This document shows, piece by piece, positions 14,435 through 21,504 of a DNA stretch of 43,598 nt. Each line of letters opens with the position of its first letter. Within the stretch, counting starts at the first letter, position 1. The notes under the pieces are model-generated. The model was not told the origin of the DNA and searched no databases. It saw nothing but the letters and a program-made list of their open reading frames with translations. The stretch is from a virus. The stretch is taken from positions 1 to 43,598 of the IMG/VR virus record IMGVR_UViG_3300025914_000022. One strand, written 5' to 3'. The position numbers were made by a program, and so were the translations under genes.

Positions 14435-15358
14435 TTACGCTCCTTTAGCCCCTGGCAAGGCGGCGCGGCCGGCCTTGTAGGTATCGATGATGCGCTGGAC
14501 GGTGACGAGAGGTAGTCCGGTCTCTGTGGCGATGCGCTCCCATTTCACGTTGACGCCGGCCGCCACCAGAATGGTGGCCACCAGGTCGTTGGTCTTGACG
14601 ACAGGCTTGTTCTTGGCCTCGTCCAATTCCTCGCTGACCTTGGCCAGGCGCAGCATCAGCTTTTCGGTTTCGGCCCGGTTGGTGGCGTGCTCGGCGCGCA
14701 GCGTCTCCAATGCCGCCTCCAGGTCGATCGAGCGAATGGCGCTGTCGAGGGCTTCGGTGGTCAGGCTTTCGCAGGAGGCGACCAGCTCGTTCACCCGGCG
14801 CTTCAATTCGAGGATGCGCTCATTGTCGGGGCGCTCCAGTTCCGCCTTGAGCTTGGCAAGCTCCGCCTGTAGTTCCCGCACCCGACCCTGTTCCTGCGCA
14901 AGGGCGCCGGTCGCGGTCTTAAGATCGGTTTCCAACTGACTGTTTTGCCGGGATTTTTCCTCTAGCGCCCGCGTCATGCCCTCGCGCATCGCCGTGAGCT
15001 GCTCGCTGGGAGGCACTGGCGCGAACGACTTTTCCGGCCCCTCGCTGATCACCGGCTGCGGCCCGGTGCCGGCCGGCACTGGCGGCGGCGCCGGCGGCTG
15101 CGGGCGTTCGGCGCGCGGCGGGGCCACCAATGTCGTCGCCCGCGGCGCAAATGAGGGCGGGGCGGGCGCCGGCGCCGTCGAGGTCTTCAAACTCGTGCCG
15201 GGCTTGAAATCCGGCGGCAGGTCGCGCTGCTTGATCGCGGCGCGCATGATCACTTCCACGGTAAATGGATCTTCCTGCATCTTGGTGGCGACGTCGTCGA
15301 TCGGCATGCCTTCTCGCAGGTGTTTCAAGACGTTATCGCGCAATTTGGGGGACGACAT
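14435..15358 (-). CDS. Coiled-coil protein with terminal HTH-like segments
   Basis: 307 residues. The N-terminus (LREGMPIDDVATKMQEDPFT) looks like an HTH-type helix pair. A proline/alanine-rich linker (about 60-110) follows, then a long coiled coil (about 120-245; VRELQAELAKLKAELERPDN). The C-terminal segment WERIATETGLPLVTVQRIID is a second probable HTH. This dumb-bell layout suggests a DNA-bridging or scaffold-type protein, but the function is unknown. Its start overlaps the gcrA-like gene by 26 bases. Confidence 0.65.
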   Translation of the reverse strand: MSSPKLRDNVLKHLREGMPIDDVATKMQEDPFTVEVIMRAAIKQRDLPPDFKPGTSLKTSTAPAPAPPSFAPRATTLVAPPRAERPQPPAPPPVPAGTGPQPVISEGPEKSFAPVPPSEQLTAMREGMTRALEEKSRQNSQLETDLKTATGALAQEQGRVRELQAELAKLKAELERPDNERILELKRRVNELVASCESLTTEALDSAIRSIDLEAALETLRAEHATNRAETEKLMLRLAKVSEELDEAKNKPVVKTNDLVATILVAAGVNVKWERIATETGLPLVTVQRIIDTYKAGRAALPGAKGA

Positions 15359-15809
15359 CAGGGTTTCCTCGGGTGGCCGGCGACGCGGGAGCCGCCTTGG
15401 CGTGGTGTTGCTCGCAATAGGGAAAGCCCCGCATGCGCTTCTTCCCGCAGAAGAGGGTGGAGGGTGTCGCGTCGGGATTGCGGCCGACGGGCCACCGGCA
15501 TTGATCGGGCCGCAGGTCGATCAGACTGCAGTTTTCCCGGGCCGGGCCCCAGAGCAGGGGCACGGACAAAAACCGCTCCTCCTTCGAGGAGCCGCGGATC
15601 GCCGGCAAGGTGATGCCGGCAGAGCGCTTGACCGCCGGCGGTCCCGGTTCGGCGCGGCGCGGCAGGCCCAGGCCATGCGCCTTCAGCGACACGGCCTTGG
15701 CGGTGAACGTGCCCAGGCGCCGGGCAATCTCGTCCGTCGACTGGCCCTCGCGCCAGAACTGGCGCAGGGCAGCGATCTGTTCGGGAAGCCATTTGACCGG
15801 GGCGCTCAT
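15333..15809 (-). CDS. gcrA: GcrA-like cell cycle regulator
   Basis: 158 residues from ATG 15809, which overlaps the upstream stop by one base. The N-terminal HTH (LRQFWREGQSTDEIARRLGT, then KAVSLKAHGLGL) is the GcrA DNA-binding domain. The C-terminal signature CRWPVG...FCGKK...YCEQHHAKA is the sigma70-interacting part of GcrA. In Caulobacter and relatives GcrA recruits RNA polymerase to promoters carrying CcrM-methylated GANTC sites. A phage copy could redirect host transcription toward S-phase or activate phage promoters. Length is close to the chromosomal protein, and all signature cysteines and histidines are visible. Confidence 0.88.
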   Translation of the reverse strand: MSAPVKWLPEQIAALRQFWREGQSTDEIARRLGTFTAKAVSLKAHGLGLPRRAEPGPPAVKRSAGITLPAIRGSSKEERFLSVPLLWGPARENCSLIDLRPDQCRWPVGRNPDATPSTLFCGKKRMRGFPYCEQHHAKAAPASPATRGNPDVVPQIAR

Positions 15810-16750
15810 CAGGCATGCTCGACTGCCTCGACGAGACCGAAATGTTCCAAGGTACGACGGCGCCACGAAACAAGTTCCATCTGCGTAAAAAAGGCGAGGA
15901 GAGGTTCAGGTTCTGGAGGTTTGAGCGCCAGTGCCTCGATCGGCACCGGCACGTCGAGATCGTCGAACAGCGAGACGAGCTGGCGCGACAGGCGGATGTC
16001 GTCGATATGGGCCTCGATCGCCTTGCGCGTCGCCGGCTTGCGGATGGTGTGGGCGAAGGCGATGACGTTCTCGACCGAGCCGAAATCGCGGATCAGCTCG
16101 GCCGCCAGCTTCTCGCCGATCTTCGGCACGCCCGGCACCTTGTCGGCCGCGTCCCCCATCAGCGACTGGACATCGACGACCTGGCTCGGCGGCACGCCGA
16201 ATTTCTCGATCACCTCGTCACGGCTCATCCATTTTTCCGGGCGGTAGCCGGCAAAGCGAGGATCACCGACCGCCGGCGAATAGAGCGTGACGCCGGGGCG
16301 CACCAGCTGGCAGAAATCCTTGTCATAGGTGACGATGACGACTTCATCGCCGTTGTTCTCGTGCAGGAGCTTGGCATAGGAGGCAATCAGGTCGTCGGCC
16401 TCATAGCCAGCCAGCTCGATCGGGATCAGGCCGAAGGCGCGCACGACATCGCGCATGAGCGGAAGTTGCTGCTTCAATTCCTCGGGGCGCTCATCCCGGC
16501 CACCCTTGTAGCCGCTATAGAGATCGTGGCGGATGGTGCGGCCGTCATAGTCAAAGACGATGCCGACGCGATCGAATTGGATGCCGCGAATGCCGTCGAA
16601 TACGAAATTCCAGATGCGTCGCGTAAAGTCACGCAAGGCCGCTACGGGGAAACCATCGGAGCGTAGGCGAAACTGATCTTCCTGCCGCTTGGAGGCATGA
16701 AAACCCTGATAGATCAACCCTGAGGCATCGACCAATACACTTTTCACCAT
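15809..16750 (-). CDS. 5'-3' exonuclease (PolA N-domain/FEN family)
   Basis: 313 residues. The family motifs are in order: VDASGLIYQGFHA (residues 7-19), VFDYDGRTIRHDLYSGYKGG, GYEADDLIASYAK, YDKDFCQLV and the helix-hairpin-helix segment SLMGDAADKVPGVPKIGEKL. The acidic metal ligands are retained. This is a free-standing phage flap/exonuclease that removes primers and processes 5' ends during replication and recombination. The C-terminus extends slightly beyond the core. Overlaps the next upstream gene by seven bases. Confidence 0.92.
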   Translation of the reverse strand: MVKSVLVDASGLIYQGFHASKRQEDQFRLRSDGFPVAALRDFTRRIWNFVFDGIRGIQFDRVGIVFDYDGRTIRHDLYSGYKGGRDERPEELKQQLPLMRDVVRAFGLIPIELAGYEADDLIASYAKLLHENNGDEVVIVTYDKDFCQLVRPGVTLYSPAVGDPRFAGYRPEKWMSRDEVIEKFGVPPSQVVDVQSLMGDAADKVPGVPKIGEKLAAELIRDFGSVENVIAFAHTIRKPATRKAIEAHIDDIRLSRQLVSLFDDLDVPVPIEALALKPPEPEPLLAFFTQMELVSWRRRTLEHFGLVEAVEHA

Positions 16751-17076
16751 AGGGACTGATCCTTTGCCAAAGCCAGGGCCTCTGTCAACTTCTGTTCTGA
16801 AAAATAGAGACGACGAGTGTTGAGTTTTCCTGAACGCCGGCCGCGCTCGATATCCTTGAGGGCGCGCGCCAGGAGTTTTTGCACGCTGCCCCCGGCGGTG
16901 CGGACATGGCAGGCGAGGAAGGCGTAGGCTTGGCCTTCGCCATTGGCGGTCTTGGCCATCACCTCGCGCTTGGCCAGGTCCCGCACCGCCGCGCCCAAAA
17001 CCGCGCCGGCCGGCAGCACGTCGGGCATGGTGCCATGTTCGAACAGAAGCCTCGCCTCACGCGCCAGCGCCATCAT
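16744..17076 (-). CDS. Hypothetical protein
   Basis: 110 residues from the first of two ATGs (17076), overlapping the upstream stop; the longer frame is antiphase to the nuclease gene. Mainly helical (MMALAREARLLFEHGTMPDV; VQKLLARALKDIERGRRSGK). The middle holds RDLAKREVMAKTANGEGQAY, seen in small phage proteins of unknown role. Its company (exonuclease, PD-(D/E)XK nuclease) suggests DNA metabolism. Confidence 0.6.
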   Translation of the reverse strand: MMALAREARLLFEHGTMPDVLPAGAVLGAAVRDLAKREVMAKTANGEGQAYAFLACHVRTAGGSVQKLLARALKDIERGRRSGKLNTRRLYFSEQKLTEALALAKDQSLW

Positions 17077-17405
17077 CAAAACACCTCTGTCGTCCAGTCC
17101 GAGCCGGCGCGCTGCACCGCCAGGAAGCGAAACGGGAACAGTTCGGCCGCGACCTTGATCTTGACGCGGGCATCCTCGCGCCAGAACCCCTTGACCTCGT
17201 GCATCTCCAAAACGCTGTCGCCGGCCATGACGGCGAAATCCGGTCGATAGAAGGTGTCCGGCGCCAGGCGCAGGCTCAGGGCGCCGAACTCGTACCAGAG
17301 GATCTTCCCGGCCCGGCGCAGCAGCTCCAGCCGCTGCGCATAGGCCGCCTCGGTCTTGTTCATCGAGCCGGGCTTGAGATGCCCCAGGGCGAGATCGCGC
17401 ACCAT
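17076..17405 (-). CDS. DUF1064-like PD-(D/E)XK nuclease
   Basis: 109 residues. The order MNKTEAAYAQRLELLRRAGK, ...LRLAPDTFYRPDF..., ...EMHEVKGFW... fits the small DUF1064-type phage nucleases: E in the first helix, YRPDF as the PD, and EVKG as the (D/E)XK. It is probably a structure-specific or Holliday-junction-type nuclease acting with the exonuclease and the RecT annealing protein. The start could also be the internal Met at residue 15, which is where the family core begins. Confidence 0.78.
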   Translation of the reverse strand: MVRDLALGHLKPGSMNKTEAAYAQRLELLRRAGKILWYEFGALSLRLAPDTFYRPDFAVMAGDSVLEMHEVKGFWREDARVKIKVAAELFPFRFLAVQRAGSDWTTEVF

Positions 17406-17408
17406 GCC

Positions 17409-17687
17409 TCACTTCTTCAGGCCCAGCAGGAAATCGGCCGCCGGCTTGAAGGTCACGGTTTTGCGTTCGGGCACGGCGATAGGCTCATTGGTCAGCGGCT
17501 TGCGATACTGGCGCGCCGGCCGGACCTTGATCTTGAAATAGCCGATGCCGGGAATGAAGGCGCGCTCGCCGGTATTGAGCGTCACCTTGAGGGCCTGCCC
17601 GAGCTGGTACAGCGTTTCGCGGGCCTGTTCCTTCGTGCAGCCGACGCGATCGGACATGACCGCGATGGCGTCCCTTTGATTGCGCAT
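17409..17687 (-). CDS. HU/IHF-family DNA-bending protein
   Basis: 92 residues, normal for HU. The beta-arm signature is clear: LNTGERAFIPGIGYFKIKVR, then RPARQYRKPLTNEPIAVPER and a final helix segment KTVTFKPAADFLLGLKK. The usual GRNP at the arm tip is replaced by an R-Q-Y-R-K-P-L variant, so contacts at the tip may differ. Likely bends phage DNA at the origin, attP or during packaging. Dimeric, cytoplasmic. Confidence 0.88.
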   Translation of the reverse strand: MRNQRDAIAVMSDRVGCTKEQARETLYQLGQALKVTLNTGERAFIPGIGYFKIKVRPARQYRKPLTNEPIAVPERKTVTFKPAADFLLGLKK

Positions 17688-17690
17688 GCC

Positions 17691-18155
17691 TCAGGCGACC
17701 TTGGTGTCATCATGGTTGTCGTTGAGCGTCTGGTCGAGATTTTCGGCCAGGCGCAGCGGCGGAAACACTTTCAGCTGCCCGGTCGGGAGCGGCGTCGAGA
17801 TCTGGGAGAGCACAGTGCCGCGGATCTTTTCGGCGGCACTGGTCAGATCGCGCAGCGACTGGTCGACGACGTTGGCGACGGTGGAGAGCTGCGTCATCTG
17901 CACGGCATGGCCGGCCTCGACGTGGCTCAGCATGGAATCGCAGACTTCGCCGAACGCCGCCCGCATTTCCTCGATCGACTTGCCGAGCGCGGAGCGCGAG
18001 GACAGGGCGAGCTGGCGCATCTCCTCCAGCGACATCGCCGCGTGCTTGGCGGTCTGCTCGATCGCATGCTGCAGGTCGCCGAGGTTGAAGGCGACGCCCT
18101 CACTGTGGTGGTTGAGCTTGTCCGTCGCCTCTTTGAGGATCGCTACGATTTCCAT
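17691..18155 (-). CDS. Hypothetical helical protein
   Basis: 154 residues, nearly all helical with amphipathic repeats (LQHAIEQTAKHAAMSLEEMR; VANVVDQSLRDLTSAAEKIR), suggesting a coiled-coil or helical bundle. No membrane segment. The AGGAGGCGAGG just upstream of the ATG is a strong ribosome binding site. Function unknown. Confidence 0.65.
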   Translation of the reverse strand: MEIVAILKEATDKLNHHSEGVAFNLGDLQHAIEQTAKHAAMSLEEMRQLALSSRSALGKSIEEMRAAFGEVCDSMLSHVEAGHAVQMTQLSTVANVVDQSLRDLTSAAEKIRGTVLSQISTPLPTGQLKVFPPLRLAENLDQTLNDNHDDTKVA

Positions 18156-18288
18156 CCTCGCCTCCTATCTTGTTGTCGGCCCAGTCCGAGATCTGCATGT
18201 TGGTCCGGCCCGCCCGGATGTGAATCCGGGCCAGCCAGAGCGAGAAGGCGGAGATGAGACGCAGGCCCCAGAGCTGCAGCCGGTTCAC
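18100..18288 (-). CDS. Small basic membrane-type protein
   Basis: 62 residues from a GTG that overlaps the upstream stop (GTGA). Residues 2-21 (NRLQLWGLRLISAFSLWLAR) form a hydrophobic/basic helix that could insert in the membrane; the rest is polar. It overlaps the next gene by 56 bases in another frame, which is more than usual here, so the C-terminal part may be fortuitous. Coupled start and position support it; no family does. Confidence 0.45.
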   Translation of the reverse strand: MNRLQLWGLRLISAFSLWLARIHIRAGRTNMQISDWADNKIGGEDGNRSDPQRGDGQAQPPQ

Positions 18289-18698
18289 GGCATCTGCTCG
18301 AGCTTGGCCGCCATTTCCGCCATTTCCGCCCGCAGCTGTTCCTTGACCTCGCTGCGATAGGCCTCCTTCAGCCACTCCGGCCCATTGGGCAAAAGCGCCA
18401 CCGCCAGCGAGGGGCCGTAGGCGATGAGCAGCCGCAGCAGCGGCACGCCGCTGGGGATCGAGGCCCGGTTCAGCCATTTGTCGACGCTGTGCGGTGAGAT
18501 CCCGGTCAGGCGCCCGACCGCCTTGGCGGTGTCGTGGGGATGGCGCTTGCGCAGGAAGGCGCGCAGCGCCTCGCCGACATCAGGCTCCCTCAAGGAGCCC
18601 AGCAGTCTCGCCGTCACGCCCAACTGTCTGTCGACGATGGGCAGAATAGGCGACGTCGGAGGGTAAGCGTTGCGGACGTTGCGTTGCGTCGAGGACAT
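18285..18698 (-). CDS. HTH protein of early operon
   Basis: 137 residues. A helix-turn-helix lies around 55-80 (DTAKAVGRLTGISPHSVDKW followed by LNRASIPSG), followed by a helix-rich C-terminus with a coiled-coil tail (LRAEMAEMAAKLEQMP). It is the second gene after cro in the minus operon, a place where lambdoid phages carry CII-like activators, but the fold cannot be called from this. Transcription regulator or replication accessory are both possible. Confidence 0.7.
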   Translation of the reverse strand: MSSTQRNVRNAYPPTSPILPIVDRQLGVTARLLGSLREPDVGEALRAFLRKRHPHDTAKAVGRLTGISPHSVDKWLNRASIPSGVPLLRLLIAYGPSLAVALLPNGPEWLKEAYRSEVKEQLRAEMAEMAAKLEQMP

Positions 18699-18700
18699 CT

Positions 18701-18918
18701 TGGATCACCAGGACAACTGGCGCCCGATCGGCGAACTGGCCAGCGAACTCGTGCAGGCCGTGCGTGTCGATCGGGCGGCGTGGTGGGCGATGGCGGTGGA
18801 GCGATGGGAAGCGGGCACGTTCAACTCGCAGGATGAAAGGTTGGTCCACTGTGAACCGTTTCGGTCGGATCGATCATCCCCCACAGCGCTACCGGCGCAC
18901 AATAGCCGGCCCGCATGA
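18701..18918 (+). CDS. Possible small antisense gene
   Basis: On the plus strand, opposite the gap between cro and the next early gene. From a TTG at 18701 the frame gives about 72 residues, Trp-rich (NWRPIGELASELVQAVRVDR; AWWAMAVERWEAG). Codons show the strong third-position GC of real genes here over 18701-18840, where the minus strand has no gene. The last third runs antisense to cro and loses that quality. No family is recognised and no clear ribosome binding site is seen. Confidence 0.3.
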
Positions 18919-19102
18919 GAGCCAAAGACAGGACGACATAGGTCTTGGCGGGAAAGCTGTTCAGAGCCCGCCAGGACCACACCGTCTTGTTGCGCACCGG
19001 ATGGAGAGGGGTCGAGGTCAATTCGGCGACGACATTATTGCCGCCGAGCACTTCGATCACCGCATCGACCCGATACAGGGGCGTCAAACTCGCAACGAAC
19101 AT
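18821..19102 (-). CDS. Cro-like repressor, first gene of replication operon
   Basis: 93 residues from ATG 19102. The sequence VDAVIEVLGGNNVVAELTST, followed by a Trp-containing recognition segment and RALNSFPAKTYVVLSLALMR, is the layout of small Cro-type HTH proteins of alphaproteobacterial phages (usually ...GG-x-x-x-VAELTG...VSNWR-x-x-x-FP-x-x-T). It is divergent from a CI-like gene with two dyad operators between them, and heads the operon that ends with DnaB and nucleases, as cro does in lambda. It probably represses the cI promoter during lytic growth. A longer frame upstream runs across the operators and is discarded. Confidence 0.72.
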   Translation of the reverse strand: MFVASLTPLYRVDAVIEVLGGNNVVAELTSTPLHPVRNKTVWSWRALNSFPAKTYVVLSLALMRAGYCAPVALWGMIDPTETVHSGPTFHPAS

Positions 19103-19112
19103 GGCCCGACCA

Positions 19113-19153
19113 TATCCAGATTTTCTGGAATGTAAATCCGAAAAATCTAGATC
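19113..19153. promoter_or_regulatory. Paired operators between cro and cI
   Basis: Two 18-bp sites. Site 1 (19113-19130; minus strand TTCCAGAAAATCTGGATA) holds the dyad TCCAGA-AAA-TCTGGA. Site 2 (19136-19153; ATCCGAAAAATCTAGATC) has the same spacing, with TCCGAA in the left half and TCTAGA in the right. Their centres are 23 bp apart, about two helical turns, allowing cooperative binding. They lie in the 76-base gap between divergent starts, AT-rich against GC-rich surroundings. The assignment to the CI/Cro pair is inferred from position. Confidence 0.7.
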
Positions 19154-19178
19154 GTCAAATTGGAGAATCGCTTTTACC

Positions 19179-19487
19179 ATGGCGCACATGGCAACGGATC
19201 TGAATTTCGATTACGGCGCGGTCGGCGCCCGTCTGAGGCTCCTGCGCACCCTGCTCGGCTATCCGACGCAGGGTGCTTTCGCAACCGTATACGCCATCGG
19301 CTATTCCACCTGGTCAGCCTATGAAAATGGTAAACCGTTGCCGCAATGGGCTGCCATCCATCTGGTGCAGCGCATCCCCGGCCTGACACTGGACTGGATC
19401 TATTTCGGCAACGAGTCCGGATTATCCGGCAAGCTATTGTCGAAACTGTCGGAAATCCGCTCCGCGTTGCCGGGAAAGACCGGCTGA
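19179..19487 (+). CDS. CI-like XRE-family repressor
   Basis: 102 residues from ATG 19179 (GGAG 12 bases upstream; ATG 19188 is an alternative). A XRE-type HTH spans about 13-60: VGARLRLLRTLLGYPTQGAF, then STWSAYENGKPLPQWAAIHL, ending in GLTLDWIYFGNESGL, the typical close of short XRE domains in alphaproteobacterial phages. There is no C-terminal LexA/CI peptidase domain, so RecA-driven self-cleavage is not expected; induction must differ from lambda. Divergent from cro across two operators. Its last 29 codons overlap a convergent minus-strand gene. Confidence 0.78.
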   Translation: MAHMATDLNFDYGAVGARLRLLRTLLGYPTQGAFATVYAIGYSTWSAYENGKPLPQWAAIHLVQRIPGLTLDWIYFGNESGLSGKLLSKLSEIRSALPGKTG

Positions 19488-19630
19488 TCCGGCGCGATGA
19501 AGCCGATGAGCTGACGCAAAAACTCCACCACTTCCAGGGCATCCTGCCGGCTGTCGGGCAGCTGTGCGGCCAAGTTGAGGGCAATCCGTCGATTATAGCT
19601 GTAGTTGGCCGTCGACTGTTCCACGCCCAT
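19400..19630 (-). CDS. Small hypothetical protein, antisense to cI end
   Basis: 76 residues with a good GGAG ribosome binding site eight bases before the ATG. Helical N-terminal half (TANYSYNRRIALNLAAQLPD; LEVVEFLRQLIGFIAPDQPV), polar C-terminus. The last 88 bases overlap the end of the CI-like gene on the other strand. It is divergent from the recombination operon and shares a gap that holds two operator-like sites, so it is probably repressed in the lysogen. An antirepressor or cI-antisense role is imaginable but unsupported. Confidence 0.5.
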   Translation of the reverse strand: MGVEQSTANYSYNRRIALNLAAQLPDSRQDALEVVEFLRQLIGFIAPDQPVFPGNAERISDSFDNSLPDNPDSLPK

Positions 19631-19765
19631 CTGAAAAATCTCCCTATGCCCACCTTTCGAGGGCGTTTTATCGGCTTTGCCGAATCACGCGATATGCGCG
19701 TGGCCAAAAAGCGGGTACTCGGCAACCGACATTCCAGTATCGTTGCACACTTTTTGCCGGCAACA

Positions 19766-19806
19766 AATCCATATTTTGGAGAAGTTCGTTCTTGAAAATC
19801 TGGAAT
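19766..19806. promoter_or_regulatory. Paired operators ahead of recombination operon
   Basis: Site 4 (19766-19783; minus strand TTCTCCAAAATATGGATT) and site 3 (19789-19806; TTCTTGAAAATCTGGAAT) match the cro/cI site at 13 and 14 of 18 positions, keep the AAAAT core, and are again 23 bp centre to centre. They sit between the minus-strand gene starting at 19630 and the plus-strand gene at 19856. Confidence 0.6.
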
Positions 19807-19855
19807 TTTTGGCATAGGGTCCTCTGGCAATCGACCCTCAAGCCGGAATCCTCTC

Positions 19856-20251
19856 ATGATTTCACTCTTCAAGAGCGCTCAAAAAGTGTCCTATTCGGTG
19901 TTCCTGGCCGAGCTGGCCGCGCTGCAACCGGGCATCCACGAACTGAACGGCGAGCCCTGGCCCGAAGATGCCAGGGAAATTCGTGATCGTCATCGCAAAA
20001 TCCTGGAGATCGTCGCCGCTCTTTTTGTGCGCGAGGTTAAGGATTTGAAGCAGTTCAGCGGCGCCGACGTGGCGCCAGAAGCTCTGGCCTCGGTGATCGA
20101 GGACACTTGGCAGGATCTGCTGCGCCCCGAATACAACGCCATCGAGGACTTCATTCGCGAGACCGGCGAATTCGACGCGCCGGCCAAGCGTCGCGACCCC
20201 AATGACGAGCATCGCCTGACCGCGGCGCAGCTCGGCGTCGGAGGGCGCTGA
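19856..20251 (+). CDS. Hypothetical protein, first gene of recombination operon
   Basis: 131 residues, soluble, acidic and helical (DRHRKILEIVAALFVREVKD). Unrecognised. ATG at 19856 is 50 bases past the operator pair. The upstream region lacks a strong Shine-Dalgarno sequence (CCTCTC), so it may be a poorly translated leader gene. Its stop is directly followed by the next start. Confidence 0.6.
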   Translation: MISLFKSAQKVSYSVFLAELAALQPGIHELNGEPWPEDAREIRDRHRKILEIVAALFVREVKDLKQFSGADVAPEALASVIEDTWQDLLRPEYNAIEDFIRETGEFDAPAKRRDPNDEHRLTAAQLGVGGR

Positions 20252-20506
20252 ATGCGGGCTGTTGATCCGATCGCGCATCTGGTCGCCAACGGCTTCGACT
20301 ATCTGAAATTCTCCAACCATCATTTCCGGATCGAGCATCGGGTCGACTTCTGGCCCAGCACCGGCAAATGGCGGTTTGCCAATGGCGAGGACGGGCGCGG
20401 TGTCATCACCCTGATCGCCCGCCTGCGCCGCATTCCCGAATTGGCGCCTCTCTATGACGAGGCCCCGGCCCGCAACGCCGATCCGACCCAGAAAGCGAAA
20501 CGATGA
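20252..20506 (+). CDS. Hypothetical protein
   Basis: 84 residues, starting on the base after the upstream stop, with GGAGGGCG as ribosome binding site. Aromatic-rich N-terminal half (HLVANGFDYLKFSNHHFRIE), then a strand and helix (GRGVITLIARLRRIPELAPL). Small alpha/beta fold; not assigned. Its end overlaps the next gene (ATGA). Confidence 0.65.
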   Translation: MRAVDPIAHLVANGFDYLKFSNHHFRIEHRVDFWPSTGKWRFANGEDGRGVITLIARLRRIPELAPLYDEAPARNADPTQKAKR

Positions 20507-21495
20507 GCGAATGGCAGTTCTATCTCGACGCCCTGGCCGGCAAGCGGCCCGAGGCGCATGAAGGCGACATTCACACCGGCTATTACCGCACCCGCCGCTT
20601 CGATCCGGTGGCGATCTGGTTTCATGAGGGCAAGCCCGTCGCCTTGAAGGCCGGCAAGCCCGTGGGCGATGCCAACGACATCGCCGACCTGTTTTTGCAG
20701 GTCGCCGGCTTTCCGATCGAGCATGCGCTCTATCTCGACGTCATGGCCGGCAAGGGCTGGCCGCACGAGCGCATCCTCCCCGCCAGCGGCTTTGCCGCCG
20801 CCACGGCCGAGGTGGTCAAGACCGCCGTCGCCCAGCCGGCACCGCGGCGCGAGGCCGATCCGAGCGCCAGCACCAATGTGCTGCCCGCCGAACTGGCCGA
20901 GCAGATCGAAAAGCCGAGCGACGAAATCGTGCCCTCCATCGGCCACAACCAGCCGCCGGACGAATTCACCCTGCTCAAGGAAGACATTGCCGCCAAGGCC
21001 GAAACGGCGCGGGCGCTGCCCGATCCCAAGAACCAGATTCAGGCCGACGCCTATGCCGATCTGGTCAAGTCGCTGCAGGAGCTGCAGAACGAGGCCGACG
21101 CCCGCTATGAAAAGGAAATGCGCCCGCACAACCGGGCCCTGCAGGTCTTGCGCGAAAAGTACTTCCCGCTGTCGAACCAGGCCGAGGCCGCCAAGAAGCT
21201 GGTCAAGACCAAGATCGCCGGCTTTCTGACCGCCGAGAAGGCGCGGCGCGAGGCGAACGCTGCCAAGACAGAAGGTGTCACCGCCGAACCGGTCAAGGCC
21301 GGCACGCGCGGTACCGTGGCGATGCGCGAATTCCGCCGCGCCCAGATCACCGACTATGCCATGGCGCTCGCCTACTTCGCCGAGAGCGAGGAAGTGCGCG
21401 CCGTGGTCCAGAGCCTGGCCAACGCCCTCGCCGCCTCCAAGGCGCGGATCGCGGCGCCGGGTTGCGAGATCATCACCGAACAACGCGCGGCCTAA
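20503..21495 (+). CDS. RecT-companion phage protein
   Basis: 330 residues. N-terminal domain about 1-85 (GYYRTRRFDPVAIWFHEGKP), an Ala/Pro-rich linker with SIGHNQPPDEFTLLKEDIAA (about 145-164), then a long coiled coil (160-260) and a compact C-terminal domain RRAQITDYAMALAYFAESEE...VQSLANALAASKA...PGCEII. Proteins with this C-terminal segment are usual just upstream of recT in alphaproteobacterial phages. It probably works with the annealing protein, for example as a nuclease partner or nucleic-acid-binding helper, but no nuclease motif is seen. Confidence 0.7.
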   Translation: MSEWQFYLDALAGKRPEAHEGDIHTGYYRTRRFDPVAIWFHEGKPVALKAGKPVGDANDIADLFLQVAGFPIEHALYLDVMAGKGWPHERILPASGFAAATAEVVKTAVAQPAPRREADPSASTNVLPAELAEQIEKPSDEIVPSIGHNQPPDEFTLLKEDIAAKAETARALPDPKNQIQADAYADLVKSLQELQNEADARYEKEMRPHNRALQVLREKYFPLSNQAEAAKKLVKTKIAGFLTAEKARREANAAKTEGVTAEPVKAGTRGTVAMREFRRAQITDYAMALAYFAESEEVRAVVQSLANALAASKARIAAPGCEIITEQRAA

Positions 21496-21504
21496 GGAGC
21501 TTCC

